Below, in pieces: positions 26,397-34,953 of a stretch of DNA of 64,000 bases. This stretch comes from Bacteroidota bacterium. Lineage in GTDB: Bacteria; Bacteroidota; Bacteroidia; Flavobacteriales; Flavobacteriaceae. Below the pieces are notes generated by a model. The model made no database searches and had not been told where the DNA came from. It was given only the letters and a program-made list of their open reading frames with translations. Numbering within the stretch: the stretch's first letter is position 1; every line of letters begins with the position of its first letter. The stretch covers positions 186,001-250,000 of the forward strand of contig JAFDZC010000005.1 of NCBI GenBank assembly GCA_018267095.1, in the 5' to 3' direction. Position numbers and translations under genes: made by a program.

Positions 26397-29297
26397 TTAA
26401 TGCTCATTGCAGAGGTAAATCCAACCTGTTTTTGAGGTACCGTCTTTAAAATCTATCACGTAAAAATAAGTGGCATCAGGTAAAATATCATTGCTGTCTG
26501 TTTGTCCGTGCCATTGATCTTTATAGCCACCTTTGCTGTATACTTTGGTTCCGTAGCGATTAAAAATGGTCAAGTTATCAACGCTCAGATAACGCAAATC
26601 AAAAAACTCATTGAGCCCGTCGTTATTCGGTGATATTCCTTTTTGAATGTCACAATATACGGTTTCAATCGGAATTGACTTGGTTTTTGGGCATCCGTCA
26701 GCGGTAGTAACTGTAGCTGAAAACTCAATCGGTAAGACTTCATTTTCTGTTGTACTATTCAAATAAGAACTTACATCAAAAATAGCATCCGTCCCAACAT
26801 TTGTGTTATTAAATTGCCAATTGATTTGCGCCGTTTGAAGGTCAAAATTCGGAAATGTTGAATAGACTTCAATCAGCATACGCCCGTTTTGGCAATACTT
26901 GCTAAGCGCAAAATCAAAATCATCAAAAACGGTTATCTCGCGCGAGGCGTTAAAGGCACATTCTTGTGGGTTGGGCGTAAACACGTAAGCCGTCGTTTGT
27001 GTATTGCTAAATGCCGGCGACCAAGTACCACTGATGCCGTTGTTGGAAACAGTTGGCAAACTAAAGTTTAAATCACCGTAACAGATGGGCTGCATATCAC
27101 TAAAATCAGGTGTCTCTTTTTGATGAACAATTACCGTCATTTGTGCCGTTTGGGCGCATGGGTCTGAAGTAGGCGAAAACGTATAGGTAGTGGTTTGCTG
27201 ATTGTTCATTTGTGCGGGTGACCAATTTCCGCTGATACCATTGATAGAAGTAATGGGTAGCGCACTAAGTGTTTGACCTTCGCAAATGGGAGCCACTTGA
27301 TTAAAGGTTGGAATCGGAGAAGGAAGAACTACCACTTGCATCGTAACCAAATCAATACATGAACCACCGTTGGGCATAAATGAATAAGTTGTGGTTTGCT
27401 GATTGTTAAAGGCAGGTGACCAAACGCCAACAATGCCATTGTTAGAAGTAGATGGCAAAGGGTTGGTTGTGATTCCGATACAAACCGGTGGCACTTGTGT
27501 AAAAGTAGGAACGGTATTAGGCACTACCGCAATGGTCATGGTTGCATTATTGATACAGCTACCTTGAATCGAGGGTGTAAAGGTGTAAACCGTAGTTTGC
27601 TGATTGTTAAGCGCCGGCGACCAAGTACCGGTAAAACCATTATCAGAAGTTGTAGGCAAAGGACTTAAAATATCGCCGGTACAAATCGGAGCAACTTGTG
27701 TAAAAACCGGAGTTTGGTTATCGGTAACTGAAATATGAGCCTGCATCGATAAAGCATTCGAACATTGCCCATTACCACCCAAAATAAAACTCAGATAAAT
27801 ATTTTGTTGCAAAGTTGGCGCCGCAACCGTTACATTAACCGAGCCATTTGCCCCAATTGTTGTTGTCTGTGAGGCTCCGTTATTGAGTGAATAGGTAAGT
27901 ATATCACCCGGTGTACCACTGATGGTAAAGACGGCATCTGTGCCGGAGCAAATAATAGGACTGTTAACCGTTAAGGTTGGTGTAGAACAGACCGTACCAC
28001 AAACCGCTACTATGGGCGGAGTAATAAAATCAAAGGTTTGCTGTGTCATTGAATTGTTGGTACCGTCTCCCATAGAGCCATCAATCCGATGTCCTACATA
28101 ACCATATCTAGGACTACCCAACTTGATAACTGCTGTTGAATGTCCTCCGGCTTCAACTTGTGTAATCACATCAGAGCTAGAAATACCGCCGGGTATATCA
28201 AAATAATTGGCCCCATTTGATTGACCAATCATGTAGGTATTATTTGAACCTGCGGTATAAAATAACCCTCCAACTTTAATGACCGCAATAGATGGGTAAT
28301 TTTCGTCGTGCTCATTAGCAGATATCCATGCCGCATCAGTTATCAAAGAATCATCTGGATTTTTTGCATTAACCCAGGTTGTTCTTGTAATAGTCGTTCG
28401 GTCTCCTAACTGACCAAATGTGTTTAAACCTAATGAATATATTTTTTTATCGGTTCCTAATACATAATAGGAACCATATGTTGATTGAATCATTTTAATA
28501 CCCGGTATCCCTGCCGGTAATGCCATCTGAGTTGCATAAGGTCGATTTGAAGATGATGAACCTTCTCCCAAAAAAGTTCCTTGCCCCCATGTCCATAAAC
28601 TTCCATCAGCTTTTAAGGCAAAACCAAACATACTGTTCCCTCGCGCAACAATCACATTGGTCAAAGGTGTTGAAGCATCTTGCATAACTTGAGACCAACG
28701 AGTGGATAAGCCTTGTACACTTCCATTTCCTCTAATTTGATTATTAAAAATTGACAATACATAAACTTCACCGGTACAAGTTGTAAGAATTAAAGTATAA
28801 GTTGTAGCAAAAAGCATTTTTACTTGATTAGGGCTCACATTGGCCGGTAGTCCATCAGCTTTTCCGTTAACAACCACCTTATTAAAACTAGGGCCAGTTG
28901 TATTCAAACTGCTTATCACGCTTTCCTCTGTTCCTCCAGCAAATAAACCGTCAGATGTTAAAACAATAATCTGTGATGTTGTTAAGTCTGACCCGATTGC
29001 AATTTTGTATATTGTTCCTGTAAGAGCTGGGTAATTCTGGGCATTAATTATCTTTGGTGATAAAGCTCCAGAAAAACCGCTGGGCATCATATCTGCGCCC
29101 CAAGTTCTCCACTGCCCATTTGGCTCTTTGATAAACGTAGAGTGAAAACACGATCCCATATTGTCATAGGCAATGTTGGCCGCGTCGTCATTTGAATACA
29201 AGCCGGTGTTACCGTTGCAAAACTCTGAACCTCCACATTGCGCTGATACATCGAAAGATAAAAATACCAGAATCCAAAAATAAAATAATGCCTTCAT
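26397..29297 (-). CDS. T9SS type B surface protein with RCC1-like and PKD-like repeats
   Basis: 966 residues. A signal peptide (ending DVSA) precedes a Cys-containing start. Residues ~25-430 carry RCC1/BNR-type repeats (for example SLWTWGQGTFLGEG and IYSLGLNTFGQLGD), which form a beta-propeller. Residues ~435-780 contain an initial Ig-like module and four or five ~68-residue repeats with VAPICTG, LP-T-S-NGI-G-WSPA-NNQQTT-Y-F-P and paired Cys. The C-terminal ~85 residues are the gliding-motility-associated/type B sorting domain (ISPNNDGLNEFFDLRYL, IFNRYGTKVYSKGGYKDQWHG, GTSKTGWIYL). It is presumably exported by T9SS and attached at the cell surface, where it could act in adhesion. It is paired with the small upstream gene 3 bases away. 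Confidence 0.88.
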   Translation of the reverse strand: MKALFYFWILVFLSFDVSAQCGGSEFCNGNTGLYSNDDAANIAYDNMGSCFHSTFIKEPNGQWRTWGADMMPSGFSGALSPKIINAQNYPALTGTIYKIAIGSDLTTSQIIVLTSDGLFAGGTEESVISSLNTTGPSFNKVVVNGKADGLPANVSPNQVKMLFATTYTLILTTCTGEVYVLSIFNNQIRGNGSVQGLSTRWSQVMQDASTPLTNVIVARGNSMFGFALKADGSLWTWGQGTFLGEGSSSSNRPYATQMALPAGIPGIKMIQSTYGSYYVLGTDKKIYSLGLNTFGQLGDRTTITRTTWVNAKNPDDSLITDAAWISANEHDENYPSIAVIKVGGLFYTAGSNNTYMIGQSNGANYFDIPGGISSSDVITQVEAGGHSTAVIKLGSPRYGYVGHRIDGSMGDGTNNSMTQQTFDFITPPIVAVCGTVCSTPTLTVNSPIICSGTDAVFTISGTPGDILTYSLNNGASQTTTIGANGSVNVTVAAPTLQQNIYLSFILGGNGQCSNALSMQAHISVTDNQTPVFTQVAPICTGDILSPLPTTSDNGFTGTWSPALNNQQTTVYTFTPSIQGSCINNATMTIAVVPNTVPTFTQVPPVCIGITTNPLPSTSNNGIVGVWSPAFNNQQTTTYSFMPNGGSCIDLVTMQVVVLPSPIPTFNQVAPICEGQTLSALPITSINGISGNWSPAQMNNQQTTTYTFSPTSDPCAQTAQMTVIVHQKETPDFSDMQPICYGDLNFSLPTVSNNGISGTWSPAFSNTQTTAYVFTPNPQECAFNASREITVFDDFDFALSKYCQNGRMLIEVYSTFPNFDLQTAQINWQFNNTNVGTDAIFDVSSYLNSTTENEVLPIEFSATVTTADGCPKTKSIPIETVYCDIQKGISPNNDGLNEFFDLRYLSVDNLTIFNRYGTKVYSKGGYKDQWHGQTDSNDILPDATYFYVIDFKDGTSKTGWIYLCNEH

Positions 29298-29300
29298 TGA

Positions 29301-29963
29301 CTAATTTTTTACCGGAGTTAATACAGAAATACTTTGAACTTGATCGTTGGCATCGACAAAATCAAACATCAAATACGCATTTTCAGTAGCGAGTCCGCTC
29401 AACACATATTCAAGTAGATGTTGGCCTTCGGGCAATTCAGTTGCCTTTGTTTTGAGATGAGCTACAATATTAGAACCGATGCCTGCAGAGGCTACCGGCT
29501 TTTGGTTGAGCACCGCCGGAAGATGATCATACGTTTGGATTTGCACCGTAACCTTGAGGACAATTCCCTGAGTGTCGACATTTTTGACAATCGGAGATGA
29601 AAAAGTTAACGAAGATTGAAAAATCATTCGGATTCGACTCACTTCAACCTTGATTTCATCCGGTAAATGCAATCGACTACAATCAGATTGTGAATGCTTT
29701 TTGTCGTGAACTTTAATGCTGTAAATTCCGGGTTTATCAAAAGAATATTGATTTATTTTAGTGCCTTTAAGATGAATAAATTCTGGTCCCTGCACTTCAA
29801 ATTGAACATCACCGGGAACATCGCCCAAATTGATTTGATTACCGTAAGCAATCACTATTTTGTCTTGGGCTCGAACTATTGTGAAGAAAAAAACGAATAA
29901 AGCGGCAAAAAAATAACGCTTTTTTTGTGTGGATTTTAAAAGTACTTTTGGCATGTTTTGCAT
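29301..29963 (-). CDS. Exported hypothetical protein, partner of the T9SS type B gene
   Basis: 220 residues with a signal peptide (hydrophobic run about 17-30, ending VRAQ). A Met at residue 4 is an alternative start. The mature part is beta-rich with PGDVQFEVQGPEFIHLKG and two Ig-like halves, and one Cys pair cannot be formed since only a single Cys is seen. I do not recognise a family. It lies 3 bases upstream of the T9SS type B gene on the same strand and is surely co-transcribed, so it probably works with that surface protein or its export. Confidence 0.6.
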   Translation of the reverse strand: MQNMPKVLLKSTQKKRYFFAALFVFFFTIVRAQDKIVIAYGNQINLGDVPGDVQFEVQGPEFIHLKGTKINQYSFDKPGIYSIKVHDKKHSQSDCSRLHLPDEIKVEVSRIRMIFQSSLTFSSPIVKNVDTQGIVLKVTVQIQTYDHLPAVLNQKPVASAGIGSNIVAHLKTKATELPEGQHLLEYVLSGLATENAYLMFDFVDANDQVQSISVLTPVKN

Positions 29964-30032
29964 TTTGACTTGTTAAATATATAAGTTTTTAAACATCATG
30001 CCTAATTAATCTCAATCCAAAGTCTAAAAATC

Positions 30033-30677
30033 ATGAAACTCAACTACCTGATTCGCGAACCCAAAATCAAACTCGATAAAAACCCGCTCTTGTTGTTGTT
30101 GCACGGTTACGGGAGCAATGAACAGGATTTATTCTCATTTGCCTCAGAATTACCCGATGAATACTATGTGATATCGGCGCGGGCTCCTTATGATTTGATG
30201 TATCAAAGTTATGCCTGGTATGCGATTAATTTTGACGCCGATGAGAACAAGTTCTCTGACTTGGAACAGGCGCGCAGCTCACGCGATTTGATTGCTGACT
30301 TTATTGATGAATTAACCCAAGCATATACGATTGATGCGCAAAAAGTAACTTTGATTGGTTTTAGTCAAGGATGTATTTTGAGTTATGCAGTGGCTTTGTC
30401 CTATCCTGAAAAAGTACAGCGCGTAGTAGCTATGAGCGGTTATTTGAACTTGGATATGATGACCGAAAATTACACGCAAAACGATTTTTCGAACCTCAAA
30501 ATATTTGCCTCGCACGGAACCGTTGACCAAGTAATTCCGGTAGAATGGGCGCGCAAAGCAGCTCCGATTTTACAGCAACTTAAAATTGATATAACCTATC
30601 AAGAATATCCCGTAGGTCACGGCGTTGCTCCGCAGAATTTCTTTGACTTTAGAAATTGGCTAGCCCAAACACTCTAG
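30033..30677 (+). CDS. Alpha/beta hydrolase (phospholipase/carboxylesterase family)
   Basis: 214 residues, the usual length of this esterase family. The catalytic triad can be read: Ser in GFSQG (about residue 110), Asp in HGTVDQVIP (about 169) and His in PVGHGV (about 199). The oxyanion-forming LHGYGSNEQDLF segment lies at about 23-34. There is no signal peptide, so it is cytoplasmic. It should hydrolyse small carboxyl esters; the natural substrate is unknown. It converges on the gene at 30679 with 1 base between stops. Confidence 0.9.
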   Translation: MKLNYLIREPKIKLDKNPLLLLLHGYGSNEQDLFSFASELPDEYYVISARAPYDLMYQSYAWYAINFDADENKFSDLEQARSSRDLIADFIDELTQAYTIDAQKVTLIGFSQGCILSYAVALSYPEKVQRVVAMSGYLNLDMMTENYTQNDFSNLKIFASHGTVDQVIPVEWARKAAPILQQLKIDITYQEYPVGHGVAPQNFFDFRNWLAQTL

Positions 30678-30678
30678 A

Positions 30679-31179
30679 TTATTTATCAAAAACCACCGAT
30701 TGAATTACTTCAAACGAAACGGTTTTGTCAGGGTTGATGAAGTATTTTAAAAGCACTTCGCCCCAAGATTGACCATCGCTGCAATCGGCTATAATCCAAC
30801 GGTGGTTGAGCACTTTGGCTTTGTTGATGATGAATTTTTTTCCGTTAATTGGAGCCATTCCGGTATACGGATTTCCCTCAGGCTTGTCATTGTATGCAAT
30901 CAGTTGATTGTTGACCAATTGAGATAATTCTTCATAAGATGCAAACTGAGGAATGTCGGCATTGTCAAAGTAATTCTGTGCGTTTTGATCTTTTTCAATC
31001 GAAAAATAATCGGCATCCGTCAACTTATTTTGGAAGATTTGAATACTGTCTTTTAATTTTTTTCGAAGCCCTTCGGTCTGGCTTTCATCGAATTCCGATT
31101 TTTTACTAAAATATCTGTACGTAAAAATATTCATCAAAGCAGCGATGATAAACAAATATAAAAACAGTGATTTTTTCAT
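30679..31179 (-). CDS. Small membrane-anchored protein of unknown function
   Basis: 166 residues. The N-terminal hydrophobic segment (about 4-21) is a single anchor or signal peptide, followed by a charged helical linker (about 28-55) and a compact conserved domain with NQLIAYND, NPYTGMAPINGKKFIINKAKVLNHRWIIADCSDG and FEVIQSVVFDK. I do not recognise a named family; pipelines sometimes label similar proteins 'hydrolase' without support. It is 2 bases downstream of the metallo-hydrolase gene on the same strand, so the two are likely co-expressed. Confidence 0.6.
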   Translation of the reverse strand: MKKSLFLYLFIIAALMNIFTYRYFSKKSEFDESQTEGLRKKLKDSIQIFQNKLTDADYFSIEKDQNAQNYFDNADIPQFASYEELSQLVNNQLIAYNDKPEGNPYTGMAPINGKKFIINKAKVLNHRWIIADCSDGQSWGEVLLKYFINPDKTVSFEVIQSVVFDK

Positions 31180-31181
31180 TT

Positions 31182-31946
31182 TTAAAGAGTAATTTCTAAA
31201 TTATCATAAGCCAGAAAAACAGATTCCGGCAATTTTTTTTGAACTTCTTCATGAAAGCCAAACAAATGACTGATATGCGTTAGATAAGTGCGTTCTGGTT
31301 GTACGAGTGCAATAAAGTCAAGCGCTTCTTGCAAATTAAAGTGCGAATGATGCGGCTCTTCGCGCAAGGCATTCACCACCAAAACTTTCACACCTTTGAG
31401 CTTTTCAACTTCACCAGGCTCAATGGTTTTTACATCGGTCAAATAAGCAAAATCATCAATACGATAGCCAAAAACCTGTAATCTTCCATGGTCAACATTG
31501 ATGGGTATCGCCATTTTGTTGCCAATTTTAAAAGGAACATCCGGCACAACTTCTATCGGTTGAACCGAAGGCGCGCCCGGATATTTGTTCTCTGTCTCAA
31601 AAACATAGTCAAATCGCTTTTGCAAATTAGCAATCACTCGCGCATGCGCAAAAATCGGGAGCGCACCTTGTCGGAAATTAAACGGTCTGATGTCATCGAG
31701 CCCGGCGGTGTGATCGGCATGCTCATGCGTATATAAAATACCGTCTATTTTCTGACAACCCGAAGTAAGCATTTGCTGTCGAAAGTCAGGTCCGCAATCA
31801 ATTACATATGAATGCTCATCCCAATGAATCCAAACCGAAACCCGCAAACGTTTGTCTTTGGGATCGTCACTTTTGCATACGGAATGTTGGCTTCCGATGA
31901 CTGGAATTCCCTGTGAAGTTCCTGTTCCTAAAAAGTAGACTTTCAA
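31182..31946 (-). CDS. MBL-fold metallo-hydrolase (PhnP-like)
   Basis: 254 residues. The metallo-beta-lactamase metal motif THEHADHTAGLDD is intact at about 74-86, with additional ligands in VIDCGPDFR, VDHGRL and the C-terminal HISHLFGFH. The early LGTGTSQGIPVIGSQHSVCKS segment, with Cys, resembles PhnP-type phosphodiesterases. It probably cleaves phosphodiester or cyclic phosphodiester bonds in the cytoplasm, but the substrate is not known. It is divergent from the conserved unknown gene at 32039. Confidence 0.85.
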   Translation of the reverse strand: MKVYFLGTGTSQGIPVIGSQHSVCKSDDPKDKRLRVSVWIHWDEHSYVIDCGPDFRQQMLTSGCQKIDGILYTHEHADHTAGLDDIRPFNFRQGALPIFAHARVIANLQKRFDYVFETENKYPGAPSVQPIEVVPDVPFKIGNKMAIPINVDHGRLQVFGYRIDDFAYLTDVKTIEPGEVEKLKGVKVLVVNALREEPHHSHFNLQEALDFIALVQPERTYLTHISHLFGFHEEVQKKLPESVFLAYDNLEITL

Positions 31947-31984
31947 GTATGTTATTTTTTTACAAAAATACTATTAATTCTCTT

Positions 31985-32012
31985 TTGCGAAAGGGCTGTT
32001 TTATTAACTTTG
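31985..32012 (+). promoter_or_regulatory. Promoter of the conserved unknown gene at 32039
   Basis: TTG (31985-31987), a 17-bp spacer and TAACTTTG (32005-32012) match the Bacteroidota housekeeping consensus exactly. Transcription should start near 32019, so the ATG at 32039 is favoured over earlier in-frame ATGs at 31913 and 32015. Confidence 0.8.
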
Positions 32013-32038
32013 TGATGAATTTTATGTTTGCTTCCCAA

Positions 32039-33502
32039 ATGGACAAAGAAACCAGGATTAAAGGCGATCGAGATATTGAGCACATTCCCTCAACGAAAGA
32101 CAAAGCACTTCGAATCAATTTAAACGAAAACATCTACGGAACTTTTGCTGAGATTGGCGCCGGTCAAGAAACCGTTCGTCATTTTTTTAGAGCCGGAGGT
32201 TCATCAGGTACCATAGCTAAAGCGATGAGTGCCTATGACAAAGATTTTAGCGATGCGATTTACGGCATTGAAGACGACGGACGTTATGTTACTGAAAGTC
32301 GTTTGAAAAAGATGTTGGCGCATGAAACCAACCTCATGGAAAAACGTTTGAGCCGTGAGAAACACCCGAGTAAACTTTTTTTCAGCTATGCCAATACGGT
32401 TGCGACAATCGATTTTGCTAAGCAATTCAAAGGTCATGGTTGGGTGGGAATTCGCTATCAACTTGATCCGGATGAAGGCTACAACGACATTATCATTCAC
32501 ATCCGATTCAAAGAAACTGACGCTCGTTTACAACAAGAAACATTAGGAATTCTGGGGGTTAACTTAATTTATGGTGCCTTTTACAAATTCCACGAACCTA
32601 AAAAGTTGTTGCGTTATTTATACGATCATCTCGATAAAGATCAGTTAGAAATTGACACGATTAACTTTTCAGGTCCGCGTTTCTCACACATTGACAATCG
32701 TTTGATGAGCTTGCAATTGGTCAAAAACGGAATGACCGATGCAGTCATGTTTGACCCGCAAGGCAACAACGTTTTGCCGGCCGCCATTTTATACAAGAAA
32801 AACATTTTGGCCTTACGCGGAAGTTTTAGACCGGTAACCAAAGTAAATATGGACATGTATGAGCACTCGCTCAATATGTTCTTGGCCGAAAACAAAGTCG
32901 AAAAAGACAATACTTTAGTAATTTTTGAAATTACCTTATCAAATTTGCGCTCAGAAGGTGAAATTGATGAGCGTGACTTTATGGACCGAGCAGAACTTCT
33001 TTGTTCGTTGGGTCAAACGGTAATGATATCCAATTTTCAAGAATATTATCGCGTGGTTGAATACTTCTCGGCCTATACCAAAGCCCGTATGGGATTGGCC
33101 ATGGGCGTCAACAACTTGGTCGATATTTTTGACGAAAAATACTATCGCCACCTAAGTGGTGGAATTCTCGAAGCCTTCGGAAAACTTTTCTACCGCGATT
33201 TAAAAGTGTTCTTGTATCCGATGTTGGGCGATGACGGCGAAGTAATCAACTCTGAGAACCTCAAAGTTCACCCGCGCATGAAAGAGCTATACAAGTTCTT
33301 TAAGTTCAACGGAAAAGTGGTCGATATTGAAGGATTTGACTTGCACAACTTACAAGTATTCTCGCGTGAAGTGCTCAAAATGATCAGTCAAGGAAAAACC
33401 GGTTGGGAAAGTATGCTTCCGGCAGGTATTGCGGAACTCATCAAGAAAGACCAACTTTTTGGTTATGACCCGAATAAAGTTTTAGAAGAAAGTAACTCAT
33501 AA
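32039..33502 (+). CDS. Conserved cytoplasmic protein of unknown function
   Basis: 487 residues from the ATG at 32039, chosen from the promoter position. The sequence begins MDKETRIKGDRDIEHIPSTK and is hydrophilic throughout, with no signal peptide and no membrane helix. Well-conserved-looking stretches include IYGTFAEIGAGQETVRHFF, AMSAYDKDFSDAIYG, KLFFSYANTVATIDFAKQF and MGLAMGVNNLVDIF. In databases such proteins have been called 'TonB-dependent receptor' or 'nicotinate-nucleotide adenylyltransferase' (memory). Neither name fits: there is no barrel and no HxGH motif. AEIGAGQETVRHFFRAGG suggests a nucleotide- or cofactor-binding loop. Monocistronic, with its own promoter and a strong terminator. 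Confidence 0.75.
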   Translation: MDKETRIKGDRDIEHIPSTKDKALRINLNENIYGTFAEIGAGQETVRHFFRAGGSSGTIAKAMSAYDKDFSDAIYGIEDDGRYVTESRLKKMLAHETNLMEKRLSREKHPSKLFFSYANTVATIDFAKQFKGHGWVGIRYQLDPDEGYNDIIIHIRFKETDARLQQETLGILGVNLIYGAFYKFHEPKKLLRYLYDHLDKDQLEIDTINFSGPRFSHIDNRLMSLQLVKNGMTDAVMFDPQGNNVLPAAILYKKNILALRGSFRPVTKVNMDMYEHSLNMFLAENKVEKDNTLVIFEITLSNLRSEGEIDERDFMDRAELLCSLGQTVMISNFQEYYRVVEYFSAYTKARMGLAMGVNNLVDIFDEKYYRHLSGGILEAFGKLFYRDLKVFLYPMLGDDGEVINSENLKVHPRMKELYKFFKFNGKVVDIEGFDLHNLQVFSREVLKMISQGKTGWESMLPAGIAELIKKDQLFGYDPNKVLEESNS

Positions 33503-33531
33503 AAAAGGCCGCTGAATTGAGCGGCCTTTTT
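33502..33531. terminator. Bidirectional terminator
   Basis: Perfect 12-bp stem: AAAAAGGCCGCT (33502-33513) pairs with AGCGGCCTTTTT (33520-33531) around a 6-base loop. A/T runs on both sides let it serve both convergent genes, the conserved unknown gene and bcp. Confidence 0.92.
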
Positions 33532-33533
33532 GT

Positions 33534-33986
33534 TTATTTGAGAATTTGAGCGGTGTGTTCTTTTGATTTGACATCGGTGATGACTTGTTCAATTTTAGAA
33601 TGCTCATCAATGACAAAAGTAATGCGGTGAATACCGTCAAAAACTTTACCCATAAATTTCTTCGGTCCCCAAACGCCAAAAGCATTAATAACAGCGTGAT
33701 TTTCATCTGCTAACAACGGAAAAGGCAAGTCGTATTTCTTTTTAAAATTACTCTGCGCTTTGGCAGAATCAGCGCTCACGCCCAAGATTGCATATCCTTT
33801 TGATAGAAACTGTTGGTAATTATCTCTAAGATTACAAGCTTCAACCGTACAAGTGGGCGTATTGGCTTTCGGGTAAAAATAGACAACTAGTTTTTTGCCT
33901 TGATAATCGGCTAAGGTGTGTTGTTTTCCATCTTGATCTAAGGCAGTAAATTGCGGAGCTGCATCGCCAGGTTTTAATGAAGTCAT
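33534..33986 (-). CDS. bcp: Thioredoxin-dependent thiol peroxidase (Bcp/PrxQ)
   Basis: 150 residues from the ATG at 33986; an upstream in-frame start at 34046 adds 20 residues not seen in the family. The peroxidatic and resolving Cys lie 5 residues apart in TPTCTVEACNLRD (Cys43 and Cys48). LKPGDAAPQFTALDQDG at the start and a KFMGKVFDGIHRITFVIDE segment near the end are typical of PrxQ. It reduces hydrogen peroxide and alkyl hydroperoxides with thioredoxin. It ends in the shared bidirectional terminator and is divergent from nth. Confidence 0.94.
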   Translation of the reverse strand: MTSLKPGDAAPQFTALDQDGKQHTLADYQGKKLVVYFYPKANTPTCTVEACNLRDNYQQFLSKGYAILGVSADSAKAQSNFKKKYDLPFPLLADENHAVINAFGVWGPKKFMGKVFDGIHRITFVIDEHSKIEQVITDVKSKEHTAQILK

Positions 33987-34084
33987 AGGGAATTCTTTTA
34001 TGAAATTAAATTGGGTTAACGAATGTAAGATTTTGGTTAAAAACATCTAATTGTAGTATACTTGTAAAGTTAAAATTAAAGACA

Positions 34085-34720
34085 ATGACTCAGAAAGAAC
34101 GTGTAACATTTGTTATAAATACGTTAAATGAACTCTATCCGGATGTTCCGGTACCGCTGGACCACAAAGATGCATATACTTTATTAATTGCTGTGCTTTT
34201 GTCGGCGCAATGTACCGATGTGCGCGTGAATCAAATTACTCCGTTGTTATTTACCAAAGCCGATAATCCGTATGATATGGTGAAACTTTCGGTTGAAGAA
34301 ATTCAAGACATCATTCGTCCATGCGGTTTATCGCCGATGAAATCCAAAGGAATTTACGGTTTGTCACAAATTTTAATCGAAAAACACAACGGACAAGTTC
34401 CGCAAGACTTTGAAGCTTTAGAAGCGCTTCCGGCGGTTGGTCACAAAACGGCCAGCGTGGTGATGAGTCAGGCTTTTGGGGTTCCGGCTTTTCCGGTGGA
34501 TACGCACATTCACCGGCTCATGTATCGCTGGAATTTATCGTCAGGTAAAAACGTTGTCCAAACCGAGAAAGACGCCAAAAGATTGTTCCCGAAAGAATGT
34601 TGGAACAAACTTCATTTGCAAATTATCTGGTATGGTCGCGAATATTCTCCGGCACGCGGTTGGAATCTTGAAAAAGACATCATCACACGCCAAATTGGTC
34701 GCAAAGAATTTCTCAAATAG
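34085..34720 (+). CDS. nth: Endonuclease III (HhH-GPD DNA glycosylase) without the Fe-S cluster cysteines
   Basis: 211 residues. LLSAQCTDVRVN (38-49), the helix-hairpin-helix LPAVGHKTASVV with catalytic Lys121, and the conserved VDTHIHR with Asp139 align with Nth (Lys120 and Asp138 in E. coli). The C-terminal region, where E. coli Nth has the C-x6-C-x2-C-x5-C loop that binds [4Fe-4S], reads LHLQIIWYGREYSPARGWNL and has no cysteines. It should still excise oxidised pyrimidines and cleave AP sites. The missing cluster is a real departure from the classic enzyme, and I believe it is shared by relatives in Flavobacteriaceae (memory). Confidence 0.93.
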   Translation: MTQKERVTFVINTLNELYPDVPVPLDHKDAYTLLIAVLLSAQCTDVRVNQITPLLFTKADNPYDMVKLSVEEIQDIIRPCGLSPMKSKGIYGLSQILIEKHNGQVPQDFEALEALPAVGHKTASVVMSQAFGVPAFPVDTHIHRLMYRWNLSSGKNVVQTEKDAKRLFPKECWNKLHLQIIWYGREYSPARGWNLEKDIITRQIGRKEFLK

Positions 34721-34732
34721 CATCCATAAAAA

Positions 34733-34759
34733 ATCCCGGCCTAAACCGGGATGTCTTTT
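34733..34759. terminator. Terminator shared by nth and the small minus-strand gene
   Basis: ATCCCGG (34733-34739) pairs with CCGGGAT (34746-34752). The minus strand has a strong U-run after the hairpin (cataaaaaat on the forward strand before it). The plus strand has a weaker gtctttta tail. Confidence 0.8.
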
Positions 34760-34901
34760 AATTAGCAATGCTTTCTATTTTTAAATGGCCCACTTTGATG
34801 ATGTGGAGCGCTTTTGAGTAATTGAGTAAAAAAGAGATGGTTTCTTTTTTGGGTAACATGTTTGCAGTTGCTAATGTTTTCTTAGTGTAGAGTTTTGCCA
34901 T
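34758..34901 (-). CDS. Small 47-residue protein downstream of the sigma factor
   Basis: An open frame of 47 codons (ATG at 34899-34901, TAA at 34758-34760) on the minus strand. It starts MAKLYTKKTLATANMLPKKE, is rich in Lys and Leu, and reads as a basic amphipathic helix pair (for example ISFLLNYSKALHI). It lies 52 bases downstream of the sigma-factor stop on the same strand, and a terminator begins at its stop codon, so it fits as the last gene of the sigma-factor transcript. It resembles small conserved flavobacterial proteins that I remember only vaguely. Coding status rests on length, position and the terminator placement. Confidence 0.55.
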   Translation of the reverse strand: MAKLYTKKTLATANMLPKKETISFLLNYSKALHIIKVGHLKIESIAN

Positions 34902-34953
34902 GTAGCTGTTTTTGTGTTTACAACTCTACAACGCAGCAACTTTTGAATTATTG

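Noticed and set aside
32039-33502. TonB-dependent receptor label
   Set aside because: No signal peptide, plug or barrel strands are present in the sequence.
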